Origin: Nitrospira sp.
Lineage (GTDB): Bacteria > Nitrospirota > Nitrospiria > Nitrospirales > Nitrospiraceae
Direction of reading: 5' to 3'
Length of the DNA: 64,000 nucleotides
NCBI GenBank assembly: GCA_035968315.1
Contig: JAVYIN010000005.1
Coordinates: 248,001 to 312,000 of the forward strand
The notes beneath the pieces are model-generated. The model was given only the letters and a program-made list of their open reading frames with translations. It did no database searches and was not told the origin of the DNA. Positions 54,329 through 63,883 of this stretch are shown one piece after another. Position numbers and translations under genes: made by a program. Numbering within the stretch: the first letter of the stretch is position 1; each line of letters begins with the position of its first letter.

Positions 54329-54553
54329 TTATCCGTGCGCCTGCTGGATTTGAGCCGGAAGCGACATGAGCCATTGGTCGAACGGCTGGTCCGCATCGAC
54401 CACGATTTCCAGTTTGCCGTTGGTCAGTTTGCGCACGAGCCCTGGGCTTTCCGGCGAGAGAGGGATTTCGACCCATTCCCGGTTGAGGCCGAGCCCATCG
54501 GTCACGTCGAGAATGCGGCTGATTTGTTGGAACGACACCATGTGGAGCGGCAT
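54329..54553 (-). CDS. Small protein of unknown function upstream of the nucleotidyltransferase
   Basis: A 74-residue soluble protein (MPLHMVSFQQISRILDVTDG, ...LPAQIQQAHG). It has strand-helix character and no Cys or TM. Tandem with the nucleotidyltransferase gene, stop and start two bases apart, so cotranslated. No family recognised. Confidence 0.6.
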   Translation of the reverse strand: MPLHMVSFQQISRILDVTDGLGLNREWVEIPLSPESPGLVRKLTNGKLEIVVDADQPFDQWLMSLPAQIQQAHG

Positions 54554-54619
54554 ACGATCTCTCGATAGGTAATAGTCCGCATTGTAGGAGCCGCGGCAGG
54601 AGGTGTCAACGGACGCGCC

Positions 54620-55651
54620 TCAGGAGCCGAGGACTCGTGCGAAGATTTCGACCGCCGCGTCGATCTGTTTCGCGGTGATGTTGAGATGGGTCACGGCTCG
54701 GAACCGGTGCCCGCCGACGGTATGGATGAGCAGGCCCTCTTGCTTGAGCTGTGCGACCAGTTCGGCGGGCGTGAGGCGATGTTCGGGAATCTCGAACATG
54801 ACGATATTGGTTTCGACATGCTGCGGCGCGATGCGGACGGCCGGCATCTGGTACAGGGCGCGCGCGAGCCGTTTGGCGTGGTCGTGATCGTCTTTCAATC
54901 GCGCCACATGGTGGTCGAGCGCATGGATGCCCGCCGCCGCGAGGATCCCGGCCTGGCGCATGGCGCCGCCGTACATGCGGCGGAAGCGGCGGGCCTTGTC
55001 GATGAGCTGACTATCGCTGGAGACCAGCAGCGAGCCGGCCGGCGCGCCGAGGCCTTTTGAGAGGCAAAAGGAGACGGTTTCAAAATGCTGCGCATAGGTC
55101 GCGGGCGGCAGCGTCGTGGCGGCCACGGCGTTGAACAACCGCGCGCCGTCGAGGTGCATGGGGATGCCGTGTTTCGTCGCGATGGCGCGAATCTTTTCGA
55201 TGGTGGAGAGGGAGTAGATGGTGCCGCCTCCGCTGTTGTGTGTGTTCTCGAGACAGATCAAGCCGGTGGGGATGCTGTAGGGATCTTTCGGCCGGATAGC
55301 CGCTTCGACCTGATCCGCCGTCATGATCCCGCGGTCGCCCGTGACCCAATGCAATTGCACGCCCGCCAGGGCGCCGGCGGCCCCCTGTTCGTAGCGCACG
55401 ATGTGGGCCGTGCTCTCGACGATGACTTCTTGTCCCGGCTGGGTATGGACGCGAATGGCGAGCTGGTTCGCCATGGTGCCGGAGGGCACGAAGAGGGCCG
55501 CGCGTTTGCCCAGCAGCGCGGCGGCCATTTCTTGGAGGCGGTTGACCGTGGGATCTTCGCCGTAGACGTCATCGCCGACTTCGGCCCGTGCCATGGCGTT
55601 GCGCATGGCGTCGGTCGGGAGGGTGACGGTGTCGCTGCGAAGATCGATCAT
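54620..55651 (-). CDS. Low-specificity L-threonine aldolase
   Basis: A 343-aa PLP enzyme that cleaves threonine/allo-threonine to glycine and acetaldehyde. The start at [13 protein letters not shown] is the family N-terminus and has GGAGG in front. The PLP Lys lies in [13 protein letters not shown], the [10 protein letters not shown] segment binds PLP, and [15 protein letters not shown] is conserved. Typical length. Divergent from the MFS-type gene. Confidence 0.92.
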   Translation of the reverse strand: MIDLRSDTVTLPTDAMRNAMARAEVGDDVYGEDPTVNRLQEMAAALLGKRAALFVPSGTMANQLAIRVHTQPGQEVIVESTAHIVRYEQGAAGALAGVQLHWVTGDRGIMTADQVEAAIRPKDPYSIPTGLICLENTHNSGGGTIYSLSTIEKIRAIATKHGIPMHLDGARLFNAVAATTLPPATYAQHFETVSFCLSKGLGAPAGSLLVSSDSQLIDKARRFRRMYGGAMRQAGILAAAGIHALDHHVARLKDDHDHAKRLARALYQMPAVRIAPQHVETNIVMFEIPEHRLTPAELVAQLKQEGLLIHTVGGHRFRAVTHLNITAKQIDAAVEIFARVLGS

Positions 55652-55750
55652 GGCTCCTCCAGAAGAAAGATGTCGGCGCATTGTAGCAAATTTTCTCCTT
55701 GCAGGAGAGGAGAACGGTCGGGCACTGTCTTCGCGTGATAGGACGAGGCC

Positions 55751-57022
55751 ATGCTGCTTGAGCGATTCTGGACATGGGCCAAGGTCGAAGCGGACGAGCG
55801 GGCGCCGCTGCTCTGGTCGTTCGTCTATTTCTTCTGTTTGCTCTGCGGTTACTACATTCTGCGTCCCGTGCGCGATGAGATGGCGATCGAGGGCGGCGTG
55901 CAGCATCTTCCCTGGATGATGACGGGCACGTTCCTGACCCTCCTGGTCGCGACACCCCTGTTTGGATTTGTTTCGGCGCGCTATTCCCGTGCCCGGCTGC
56001 TGTTGTCGGTCTATCTCTTCTTTATCGTCCATCTCCTGTGTTTTTTTGCGGCCATGACGAGCCAGTGGCATCCTGAATGGATCGCGCGTGTGTTCTTCGT
56101 CTGGCTCTCCGTGTTTAATCTGTTTGTCGTGTCCGTCTTCTGGAGTTTGATGGCTGATCTCTTCACGCCGGAGCAGGGGGTGCGGCTGTTCGGGGTGATT
56201 GCCGCGGGCGGGAGCACGGGCGCGCTCGTGGGGCCGCTGCTGACAACCGGCCTGACCTATCTGTGTCCGGTCCCGGTACTGATGCTGGTGTCGGGACTGT
56301 TTTTGTTGGCGTGCATGGGTTGCATCTACCGGTTGGAGCGGTGGAGCCGTGACCGGGCGGCAGGGCGGCAGGCCCCGGCCGGGGAGCCGCTCGGCGGTGG
56401 AGTCCTGGCAGGCATCCGGTTGGCCTTGGCCTCTCCCTACCTGCTGGGGATTTGTGGGTATCTGGCGATGCTCACGATGACCGCCACCTTTCTCTACTTT
56501 GAACAGGTGCGTCTGGTGGCTGAGTATGTGGCGACGCCAGAGGCGCGAACGCGGCTCTTTTCCGCAATGGATTTTGCGACGAATATCCTGACCTGGCTGA
56601 CGCAGGTCCTGATCACCCATCGCCTGGTTGGCCGGTTTGGCCTGGTGGCGGCCTTGCTGGTTCTTCCCGTCGTCAGTCTGGCCGGATTTCTTGGGATCGC
56701 GCTCTGGCCAGGGCTCGTCGTCTACGTCATTTTTTCCGTCGTGCGGCGTGTAGGGGAATATGCGTTGTCCAAACCGGCGCGGGAAATGCTCTTTACGGTC
56801 GTGAGCCGGGAAGAGAAATATAAGGCCAAGAACTTCATCGATACAGCGGTCTCGCGTGGGGGCGATGCCTCAACCGGGTGGCTGGTGACGGGCGTCAAGG
56901 CGCTGGGGGTGACGACGCTGCAAATCGCGTGGGCCCTTATTCCGGTGATGGTGCTCTGGGCCTGGCTGAGCCGGTGGCTGGCGTCGGAGCATGGCAAGCG
57001 TGTCCCGCCGCAGGTTGGATAA
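55751..57022 (+). CDS. MFS-type transporter, ADP/ATP-carrier-like
   Basis: A 423-aa protein with 12 predicted TM helices. The N-terminal motif [14 protein letters not shown] and [10 protein letters not shown] near the C-terminus recall the NTP/NDP antiporter (TlcA/Npt) group and its bacterial relatives. Transport of nucleotides is possible, but members outside obligate intracellular bacteria are uncharacterised. Start at MLLERFW. Confidence 0.8.
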   Translation: MLLERFWTWAKVEADERAPLLWSFVYFFCLLCGYYILRPVRDEMAIEGGVQHLPWMMTGTFLTLLVATPLFGFVSARYSRARLLLSVYLFFIVHLLCFFAAMTSQWHPEWIARVFFVWLSVFNLFVVSVFWSLMADLFTPEQGVRLFGVIAAGGSTGALVGPLLTTGLTYLCPVPVLMLVSGLFLLACMGCIYRLERWSRDRAAGRQAPAGEPLGGGVLAGIRLALASPYLLGICGYLAMLTMTATFLYFEQVRLVAEYVATPEARTRLFSAMDFATNILTWLTQVLITHRLVGRFGLVAALLVLPVVSLAGFLGIALWPGLVVYVIFSVVRRVGEYALSKPAREMLFTVVSREEKYKAKNFIDTAVSRGGDASTGWLVTGVKALGVTTLQIAWALIPVMVLWAWLSRWLASEHGKRVPPQVG

Positions 57023-57067
57023 GCGTCGGCGGTGCGTCATGGAATGCGCATCGGGCGCAGGCTCGGC

Positions 57068-57097
57068 TTTACTCTCGAAAAAATCGCATGCTATAGT
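57068..57097 (+). promoter_or_regulatory. Sigma-70-type promoter before the ProA-like gene
   Basis: TTTACT, an 18-nt spacer and TATAGT, ending about 47 bases before the ProA-like ATG. The fit is fair at both boxes. Confidence 0.45.
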
Positions 57098-57143
57098 CCG
57101 CGCGGTATTCTGCGACGACTTTTCTCAGAAAAGGGGCTCCGAT

Positions 57144-58511
57144 ATGCCTGAAGTTCCCGTTAAGATGTACATCGATAAGCTGTTGAAAACATGCCGGGAT
57201 GTCGTGGGTCCGCTCTCGTTGCTTTCCGGGCCGGTCAAGGAGAAGGCGCTGCGCGCGATGGCCGATCGGCTGGAGCAGGACGAGGAACAGATTTTAGCGG
57301 CTAACAAGCTCGATGTAGAGGCGGTCGGCAAGACCCTGCTGGGGGAAGGCGCACGGGGCGAACGGGTGAAGGAAGCGGTGACCCGCGTGCGAGTGACTGC
57401 GGACGATGTGAAAGAAATGGCTGATCGCCTGCGCCAGATCGCTGATCTGCCTGATCCCGTTGGGGCGGTGACGAAACGGTGGGAACGGCCGGATGGTCTG
57501 CTGGTCAGCCGGGTGCGTGTGCCCATCGGGGTGATCGCGGTCATTTCCGAATTGAAACCCCTGATCACCGTGGAGTCGCTCGCCCTCTGTCTCAAGTCCG
57601 GCAATGTGTGTGTGTTTCGCCCGGCGTTTGAATGGAACCGGACCCATCAGGCGATCGAACGGGGCTTGCGTGAGGCGGCGGAGCAGGCGGGGGTGCCGTC
57701 CGGCGCGTGGCTGCTGATCGACCGGCCGGAAAAAGAAGTCGCCATGGACATCATGCGGGCCGGCAAGAGCGTGGACGGGATTATCCCTCGCGGCGGTGCG
57801 GGCCTGCGCAAGGCCGTGCTGGACTCGGCGAAGATGCCGATCTTGTGCTACGACGGCGGGATCAGCCATGCCTACGTCGATGCCGATGCCGATATCCCCA
57901 TGGCCCAGAACGTGATTATCAATTCAAAAATTCAACAGGCGTCCGCGCCGAATTCGATCGATACGCTGTTAGTCCAGCAGGCGGTGGCCAGGCCGTTTTT
58001 GCCTGCATTGATTCGCCGGCTGCTCGATGAATATAAGATCCGGGTGATCGGCTGTCCCAAAACCGTGGCGATGATGGGGCAGATGGCCATGACCGGCCAT
58101 CAGGCGGTCGAGCCGGCGACGGAGGAAGATTGGCACAGGCAGTTCCTGGCGCCGGTCTTGGCGATCAAGATGGTGGCCGATCTCGACGACGCGCTCGCGC
58201 ACATTGCCCAGCACGGCCCTTGTCTGACGGCGGTGATTGCCACCTCCGATTATAATCACGCCATGCGGTTTACCCGCGAGGTTGATGCGACGGCGGTGAT
58301 GGTGAATGCCTCAACGCGGCTGAATGCGGGCGATAGCTATGGGGCGGGGCCGGATATCGGACTAAATCTCTCGCGCGTGCAGACGAAGGGGCCGATCGGG
58401 GTGGAGCAGCTGACGAACGAAAAGTATGTCGTGCTTGGCGGCGGGCAGTTGCGGTACCCGCATCCGGTGCCGGATACCTATGAAGACGCGATCATGCTGA
58501 AGCGTGCGTGA
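57144..58511 (+). CDS. ProA-like aldehyde-dehydrogenase-fold protein lacking the catalytic Cys
   Basis: A 455-aa protein of the glutamate-5-semialdehyde dehydrogenase (ProA) family by overall alignment: GVIAVISELKPLITVESLAL, IIPRGGAGLRKAV, VNASTRLNAGDSYG, GPIGVEQLTNEKYV. The catalytic Cys in the family motif (e.g. PSTCNTVETLLV) is Pro269 here (ASAPNSIDTLLV). NAD(P)-dependent aldehyde oxidation/acyl transfer is therefore unlikely. It may bind nucleotide or act as a regulatory or divergent enzyme. The start is the ATG after AAGGGG. Confidence 0.8.
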   Translation: MPEVPVKMYIDKLLKTCRDVVGPLSLLSGPVKEKALRAMADRLEQDEEQILAANKLDVEAVGKTLLGEGARGERVKEAVTRVRVTADDVKEMADRLRQIADLPDPVGAVTKRWERPDGLLVSRVRVPIGVIAVISELKPLITVESLALCLKSGNVCVFRPAFEWNRTHQAIERGLREAAEQAGVPSGAWLLIDRPEKEVAMDIMRAGKSVDGIIPRGGAGLRKAVLDSAKMPILCYDGGISHAYVDADADIPMAQNVIINSKIQQASAPNSIDTLLVQQAVARPFLPALIRRLLDEYKIRVIGCPKTVAMMGQMAMTGHQAVEPATEEDWHRQFLAPVLAIKMVADLDDALAHIAQHGPCLTAVIATSDYNHAMRFTREVDATAVMVNASTRLNAGDSYGAGPDIGLNLSRVQTKGPIGVEQLTNEKYVVLGGGQLRYPHPVPDTYEDAIMLKRA

Positions 58512-58631
58512 GGATGTTGAAACAGCCCGCTTGCTGCGTTCTCGTTTCATTCGGACCCTCGACGTACTAACTCAGTACGCCTCGGCCCCTCATTCACTGC
58601 GGCCTTGCAGGCAGACTGTTTGAACATCCTC
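58510..58631. repeat. Long imperfect inverted repeat (REP/MITE-like)
   Basis: Left arm GAGGATGTTGAAACAG and right arm CTGTTTGAACATCCTC (one mismatch) enclose partly complementary inner arms and a central CGTACT-N6-AGTACG. The whole 122-bp block could fold into one hairpin. It overlaps the ProA-like stop and fills the gap to the methyltransferase gene. This has the look of a dispersed non-coding element. Confidence 0.65.
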
Positions 58632-58644
58632 TAGCGAGAGGCGC

Positions 58645-59820
58645 ATGAACAGTTCTGTCTTGCTCGACCAACTTCATGCCCACCTGGCACGATGGGGACT
58701 TCGGCATGTGCTGTCCGATGCCGACTATTTCGCCTGGCAGCGGGACGCGTTTTCTTCCGCCGATCTCAATCAGCTCAATCAGCAGGTCGAACGCAAACGG
58801 AGCGGGGCGCTCTGTGACGACATCGCGTTTTACGATCTGACGGCGCAGCCTCACATCCTGCCCGTTCTCTACAGCCAGCGCTACGAGTATTACTGCGAGA
58901 TCGGAGCGCGTGTGGCCGCCCGCCTATCTCCGGCGCAGACGGTATTGGATGTCGGCTGCGGAATCGGGATTCTGACGACCTTCTATGCGCAGCAGTACCC
59001 ACAGGCGGAATTCGTCGGGATCGATCGCTCGCCGGCCTCCATCGCGAGGGCGCAGGAGCAGGCGGAGCGGCTGGGCTTGACGAATGTCCGTTTTCATTGC
59101 GCGGATCTCGATGCCGTCTCTCCGCGCCGCTCCTATGATCTGATTGTCGCCACGCACGCGCTGGTGCAGGCGGAACAGGATCCCGGCGTGCCAAGCCGGA
59201 GCTGGGAGACGTTCGAACGGGATCGCGATGGTCTTCAGCAGGCGGACTTTGAACGGCGCACCGGGCTCGGCTCTCGACTCGATCGGCTGGCAAGCCTCCT
59301 GGCGCCAGGAGCCAGGGTGATCCTGTTCGAGAAAACCAGTCAGTTGGCGCGGCGGGTGCCGTTTCAGCGTGCGCTGGCGGCGCGAGGGTGGCATTTGGCC
59401 GAACAGCCGGAACCTGTCCGGTACCGGCTTGTGGAGGAAGTGGCCGACGATGGGCCATTCTATGTGCTGGGCGAACGCCAGCCAGGGAATGGCGCCTGGG
59501 ATGAGTCGCCGGAGCCTGATGAGGGCCTTCTGTTTGACGCCACGGTGCGGCAGTCTCAGGATCCGCATGCGCCGCTCTACGAAAATCATTGGCCGTCGGC
59601 GCAGCGGGCGTGGGAACAACTCACGGATCGCATGGTGTTGAACGAGTGCACGCGACAAGAGGCCGACGGGCGCCAGTTGCACGTCGAGCTTGGCAGGATT
59701 GCAGGCGGAATCTATCTGTATTGTGCGAACACCTTTGATCAGCGGCAATTGGTGATCGTTCCGCCGGATCGTGTGGCCGATCTGGAAGGGTATTATCAGG
59801 AGATTGTGCAGGCGGCATGA
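58645..59820 (+). CDS. Class I SAM-dependent methyltransferase
   Basis: A 391-aa protein. The SAM motif I VLDVGCGIGILTTF and motif post-I GIDRSP lie at about 98-130. The rest of the Rossmann domain runs to about 240, with an unrecognised C-terminal domain (about 280-391). Substrate unknown. RBS GAGAGG precedes the ATG. Confidence 0.85.
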   Translation: MNSSVLLDQLHAHLARWGLRHVLSDADYFAWQRDAFSSADLNQLNQQVERKRSGALCDDIAFYDLTAQPHILPVLYSQRYEYYCEIGARVAARLSPAQTVLDVGCGIGILTTFYAQQYPQAEFVGIDRSPASIARAQEQAERLGLTNVRFHCADLDAVSPRRSYDLIVATHALVQAEQDPGVPSRSWETFERDRDGLQQADFERRTGLGSRLDRLASLLAPGARVILFEKTSQLARRVPFQRALAARGWHLAEQPEPVRYRLVEEVADDGPFYVLGERQPGNGAWDESPEPDEGLLFDATVRQSQDPHAPLYENHWPSAQRAWEQLTDRMVLNECTRQEADGRQLHVELGRIAGGIYLYCANTFDQRQLVIVPPDRVADLEGYYQEIVQAA

Positions 59821-59859
59821 TCCGGTTCGAATAGCGAATCGATCCTGAATTGCGCTAAG

Positions 59860-61242
59860 ATGCGCGTCATTTGTGAGGGCATTGTGGAGCAACCAGACGA
59901 CAAGAAAGCCGGCACGGACGAACTTTTGAGAAAGCTGCATGAGCGGCCGCAGATTCCGCTGACGGAGTGGCTGCGTGTGCCGGCGCATGTGCATTACAAG
60001 GCGTTTCGGATGGCCGACCCTCCGACTGACCGGCCGGCCAGCCGTGAGGAATTTCGCCGCATCGTCGAGTCGTTTCAGATGGCGCCGAATCACACGGTGC
60101 TGCGGGACACGTTTGGGTACGGCGTCAAGGTCGCGGGGAATGGGGATCGCTTGATCGTCGTGTGGCAGGCCCACACGGAGTACTACAGTTATCAGTTGTG
60201 GCACCTTCCCGTCGGTGCGGCCGCCACGGTCAGTTTTGGGCCGCTGCTCTTTCCCGACTACCGGTTTCCGGTCACGCCCTTGGGGCTTGAGGTGTGCCGA
60301 CTGGACATTGTCTTGCGGGCCGAGGCCATTCCTTCGCGGGATGAACTGTCTGCGGTTCTGCCGGGCCCGGTGATCTATGGGAGCAAGATTTTTGACGAGG
60401 CCACGTCGCTGGTGACGAGTTTTACGCCGGACGAGCAGCGGCGTGAGCGCTATCTGGTCAGCGTCGGGTCAGGGCGGACCGAGGCCTCGCATCTGAAGGA
60501 TATCGTGGATGCAATCGTGCGGATCGAAACGTATTATCATCTATTGCTGATGCAGAAGCCGCTGTTCTCGGCCGCGATCGACTCGGTCCATAAGTTCGAG
60601 CAGGTCCATATGCAGCAGCGCGAAATTATTACTGGGCATATCGGCCACGCCGACTCGCTGACGTTGCAGCGATGGCTGAACAGCCTGACGCAGGATTTGT
60701 TGAAGACGAATCGGCTGGCCGGACGGTTGCACTTCGAGCTATCGGCGTCATTGCCCTACGATAAGATTGTGCACGCCACATTGGCGTCGCTGGCGGAGCG
60801 GCCGCTGGTGTCGTATCGGCCTGTGTCCGACTATGTGCTGAGCGGAGTGACCGGCGTGGCGGAGGGCTATCAGCAGCTCTTGAAGCGGATGGAGACGCTG
60901 GGCAGCGGATTCGAAGGGATCATCTCGATCATTCGGGCCCGGGTCGATTTGATGCTGGAAGCGCAGAATCTGGCGTTGCTCACGAGCGTGGATAAGACGA
61001 CCAAGAGCCAGGCCATTCTCCAGCATACGGTCGAGGGCCTCTCCGTCATCGTGATTGCCTATTACTTGAGCGGACTGGCCGCGTATCTCTTCAAGGGGTT
61101 TCATGAATTGGGCTGGCTGCACAATGCGAATGTGGCGTCCGCCGTATTCGTTCCCATCGCCGTCGGACTCGCGTTTCTCATCACCACGCTCAGCCGCAAG
61201 TATTTGCACAAGAAGCTCTCCGGCGAGAAACCTCCGGCGTAG
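59860..61242 (+). CDS. DUF3422 membrane protein
   Basis: A 460-aa protein of the DUF3422 family. Cytoplasmic N-terminal domain of about 380 residues starting with a LHERPQIPLTEWLRVPAHVH motif, then two C-terminal TM helices (about 390-415 and 425-445). A GTG at 59884 is also possible as start. Function unknown in general. Confidence 0.85.
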   Translation: MRVICEGIVEQPDDKKAGTDELLRKLHERPQIPLTEWLRVPAHVHYKAFRMADPPTDRPASREEFRRIVESFQMAPNHTVLRDTFGYGVKVAGNGDRLIVVWQAHTEYYSYQLWHLPVGAAATVSFGPLLFPDYRFPVTPLGLEVCRLDIVLRAEAIPSRDELSAVLPGPVIYGSKIFDEATSLVTSFTPDEQRRERYLVSVGSGRTEASHLKDIVDAIVRIETYYHLLLMQKPLFSAAIDSVHKFEQVHMQQREIITGHIGHADSLTLQRWLNSLTQDLLKTNRLAGRLHFELSASLPYDKIVHATLASLAERPLVSYRPVSDYVLSGVTGVAEGYQQLLKRMETLGSGFEGIISIIRARVDLMLEAQNLALLTSVDKTTKSQAILQHTVEGLSVIVIAYYLSGLAAYLFKGFHELGWLHNANVASAVFVPIAVGLAFLITTLSRKYLHKKLSGEKPPA

Positions 61243-61257
61243 CCGGCCCAATCGACA

Positions 61258-61287
61258 TTGACAGTGCAGCGCCTTGCCCTGTAGGGT
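61258..61287 (+). promoter_or_regulatory. Possible sigma-70-type promoter of the CsbD cluster
   Basis: TTGACA, an 18-nt spacer and TAGGGT, about 200 bases before the CsbD-like gene. The -10 box is poor. The rest of this 245-base gap shows no gene. Confidence 0.3.
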
Positions 61288-61487
61288 GGTTTATGACGTA
61301 TTGAGCCACGCCGACTGTCCCATCTCTCGCGCATTCTTTCCTGTTTCGTGCCGGCGCGTCTGATTCCCCGGTCTCCGCCGCTTCTACGCCAGCGTATCGA
61401 TCTTCGTGCACGCGGTCTCTGTCCGTTCCGGTCTGTTGATCGTGTCATCGGGGATCCGTCTGTCATCTCATCACAAAGGAGTGCGCG

Positions 61488-61730
61488 ATGAATCAGGAAC
61501 AATTCGGACAGTTCTGGGATCAATTGAAGGCTCCGCTGAAGACAAAATGGGAGAAGATTACCGATCAAGATCTTCTGGAAATCCAGGGCGATCTGGCGGC
61601 CTTCGCCACGGTGCTTCAGAAACGGTATGGGGCTGTGGAGCAGGAGGAAGTCAGCACCTGGGCCAATCGCCGCTATTCACATTGGACGGGGAATTACATC
61701 GGCTATCAAGACCCCAAGCCGGTGGCGTAG
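61488..61730 (+). CDS. CsbD-like stress protein
   Basis: An 80-residue soluble protein of the CsbD/YjbJ type: MNQEQFGQFWDQLKAPLKTK start with the KWEKITDQDLLEIQGD core. Family members are induced by general stress; biochemical role unknown. RBS AAAGGAG lies close. First of three short genes in tandem. Confidence 0.85.
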   Translation: MNQEQFGQFWDQLKAPLKTKWEKITDQDLLEIQGDLAAFATVLQKRYGAVEQEEVSTWANRRYSHWTGNYIGYQDPKPVA

Positions 61731-61805
61731 TCGATCGATCGGTCGATTATCGCGCCGGGGCCGTGCCCGGTGCGCAGAGATATATGGGAGAAAGGAGATC
61801 GAGCG

Positions 61806-62150
61806 ATGCAAAAGATCGTGATCAATACCAGTGTCGATCGGTTTTGTTTGAGCCATAAGGCATTCATGCGGTTGCGGGAATTGGGGCAGGCGGAGGCGCT
61901 GCAGGAGACGAATCGCGGCGCCTATTGGCCGCAAGCCGCCGGGCCGCGCGAACCGAGTTTGAATCAGTGCGGACAACTCGTTCCGCGCAATGATGCCATG
62001 CTCGTCCGTGTCGTGGAAGAGCTCTGTGCCGATGCCAATGGCCATTGCGCCGAACTCAAAGTTGTGGCGATTCCCGACGGGGTGCAGTGGCAGATCGGCA
62101 AGACGGACGGGGTTGAGCATGTGAGCGAAGTGCATCGGATCTGGGAGTAA
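61806..62150 (+). CDS. Small conserved-looking protein in the stress cluster
   Basis: A 114-residue soluble protein with start MQKIVINTSVDRFCLSHKAF. RBS GAAAGGAG. The beginning resembles a strand-turn-helix; the middle QLVPRNDAMLVRVVEEL and the ending VEHVSEVHRIWE give alpha/beta character. No family assigned with certainty. Second gene of the CsbD cluster. Confidence 0.65.
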   Translation: MQKIVINTSVDRFCLSHKAFMRLRELGQAEALQETNRGAYWPQAAGPREPSLNQCGQLVPRNDAMLVRVVEELCADANGHCAELKVVAIPDGVQWQIGKTDGVEHVSEVHRIWE

Positions 62151-62191
62151 GGCCATTCAACGGTAGCGGGTTGCTGCGCAAGGATAGACCA

Positions 62192-62374
62192 ATGCAAGAG
62201 ACATCCAAGAGTCCACGAGATGAGAAGACGGCGAAGAAAATCGATCCGGTGATGCCCATTCGGGATTCCGATGATCTCACATGCAACGAAGGACAGGTTG
62301 AAGATCTGCTCTCGCAAGGGGAGTCGTCGGAAGCGGACCGGCCGAAGAAGCCGAAGCGGCCTACCGGTAAATAA
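62192..62374 (+). CDS. Small charged protein in the stress cluster
   Basis: A 60-residue protein, nearly all charged or small residues (KSPRDEKTAKKIDPVMP, ending KPKRPTGK), likely disordered. AAGGA lies 8 nt before the ATG. Third gene of the CsbD cluster. Function unknown. Confidence 0.5.
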   Translation: MQETSKSPRDEKTAKKIDPVMPIRDSDDLTCNEGQVEDLLSQGESSEADRPKKPKRPTGK

Positions 62375-62401
62375 GCGCGCTCCCGTTTTATCCCGTCATT
62401 C

Positions 62402-62435
62402 CTGAGGCCGGCTATCTTCGAATGGCCGGTCTCAG
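62402..62435. terminator. Hairpin between convergent genes
   Basis: CTGAGGCCGGC pairs with GGCCGGTCTCAG with two mismatches and a loop of about 11 nt. It sits between the CsbD cluster and the desaturase gene. No T-run is present on either side. The rest of 62375-62528 has only a further AGCCGCG/CGCGGCT stem. Confidence 0.4.
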
Positions 62436-62528
62436 TGCTGGTTCAGTAGAGCACCCCAGGACAGAATTCATCGGAAGCGTCTGAGAGCCGCGCGCCGCGT
62501 TGTGCGCGCCGCAGACGCGGCTGCGGTG

Positions 62529-63386
62529 TTATGTGTTGGGCGCCGTGCGAAGGGAGGAGGCTAAGCCGAGTTTGGACAGGGTATAGATCAACCATTTTGA
62601 CGGGTCGAAGTTGTACCACCGGGGGCCGTTGCGGTAGTCGCTTTGATGGGTGTGGTGATAGTTATGGTAGCCTTCGCCGAATGTCAGCAGCGAGACCAGC
62701 CAGCTGTCGCGGCTGGAGTCGGCTTGGCCGTGCGGCTGGTTTCCCCAGAGATGGCAGACCGAGTTGATGCAAAAGGTTGAATTCAGCACGGCAAAGGTTC
62801 GTCCCACCCCGGCCAGCAGGAAACATCCCAGGCCGCCGATCCACCCGTTGTGAAGAAAGCCCACGACAAACGTGAGCGCGAGGCCCGAGAGGACGATGAG
62901 CAGATAGTGCCGATGCTGCCACATGACGACAGGGTCCTGCCGAAGGCGTGAGGCATATTTTTCGTTGGCGTTCAGATCTTTGAAAAACAGCCATCCGCAG
63001 TGGCTATACCAAAACCCGCGCTGCGCATTATACGGATCGGCTTCTTGGTCGCAGCAGGCATGGTGGCGGATATGATCGGCCGCCCATTTGAGCGCGGAGT
63101 TTTCAAGCGCCCATCCGCCGGCGATTAAGAACCCCGCCTTGACCCAATCGGGGCAATCGAAGCTGCGGTGCGCCATTAGGCGATGGTAGCCGACCGTAAT
63201 GCCCAACCCCGTCATGACATACAGCAGTCCGAACATCGTCCAGTCTACCCACGTGTATCCATACCAGTAGGCGAAGGCTGGGACGCCGATGACCGTTCCC
63301 AATGAGACGAGTGCAAACAAGGCCATTGTCAGGTAATTGGGCCTGCTGCGGGTGCATGTTGGCGAGGATTCGGAGGCTGAGGTCAT
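62529..63386 (-). CDS. Acyl-CoA/fatty-acid desaturase
   Basis: A 285-aa integral membrane desaturase of the delta-9 type. The three His boxes are complete: HRLMAH, HIRHH and HNYHH (HNYHHTHQSDY), with four TM segments around them. It puts a double bond into saturated acyl chains, probably using O2. The RRM gene is 71 nt upstream on the same strand with a terminator between. Confidence 0.92.
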   Translation of the reverse strand: MTSASESSPTCTRSRPNYLTMALFALVSLGTVIGVPAFAYWYGYTWVDWTMFGLLYVMTGLGITVGYHRLMAHRSFDCPDWVKAGFLIAGGWALENSALKWAADHIRHHACCDQEADPYNAQRGFWYSHCGWLFFKDLNANEKYASRLRQDPVVMWQHRHYLLIVLSGLALTFVVGFLHNGWIGGLGCFLLAGVGRTFAVLNSTFCINSVCHLWGNQPHGQADSSRDSWLVSLLTFGEGYHNYHHTHQSDYRNGPRWYNFDPSKWLIYTLSKLGLASSLRTAPNT

Positions 63387-63411
63387 CGCAGAGATCCTCT
63401 GAGAGGTGAGA

Positions 63412-63438
63412 GAGGGGCGCCTCGGTGAGGCGCCCCTC
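63412..63438 (-). terminator. Terminator after the RRM gene
   Basis: A perfect 12-bp stem GAGGGGCGCCTC/GAGGCGCCCCTC with a 3-nt loop, 20 bases after the RRM stop. The T-run is weak. Confidence 0.6.
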
Positions 63439-63457
63439 TGCGATCCGCCGTGTGGCG

Positions 63458-63796
63458 TTAGAACCGGCTGCGGCTGCCGAAATCGTTCCCGCGTCCACCG
63501 CCGCCGCCGCTGAACCGTCCGCCGCCGCCACCGCCGCCGGTGCGGGGTTCTTGGGGCTTGGCTTCGTTCACGGTCAAGGAGCGGCCGTCCATCTGGGATC
63601 CGTTCAAGGCTGCAATGGCTGCCTTGGCTTCTTCAGGGGTCGACATTTCGACGAAGCCGAAGCCCCGCGATTGTCCGGTGAACTTGTCCGCAATCACGCG
63701 CGCCGACTCAACGGTGCCGTGCGTGGCAAACAAAGTGGTGAGCTGCGTTTCGGTCGCCGAGTAGGGCAAGCCGCCGACATACAATTTTGAACCCAT
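63458..63796 (-). CDS. RRM-domain RNA-binding protein
   Basis: A 112-aa protein with one RNA-recognition motif (residues 1-82): RNP2 KLYVGGLP and RNP1 SRGFGFVEM. A Gly/Arg/Ser-rich tail follows (GGGGGGGRFSGGGGG). RBS AAGGAGG. This type, found in cyanobacteria and some other bacteria, binds RNA and is often cold-induced. Confidence 0.93.
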   Translation of the reverse strand: MGSKLYVGGLPYSATETQLTTLFATHGTVESARVIADKFTGQSRGFGFVEMSTPEEAKAAIAALNGSQMDGRSLTVNEAKPQEPRTGGGGGGGRFSGGGGGRGNDFGSRSRF

Positions 63797-63883
63797 GGGG
63801 GTTCCTCCTTCTGAGAATGATATTGTCTGAGACTCGAGCAGGAGAGGGGAGGAATGGGCCAAAGACGCAATCATGAAGGCGGC

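Noticed and set aside
55652-56620. Long N-terminal extension of the threonine aldolase
   Set aside because: It is antisense to the MFS-type gene; the family N-terminus MIDLRSDT with a strong RBS marks the true start.
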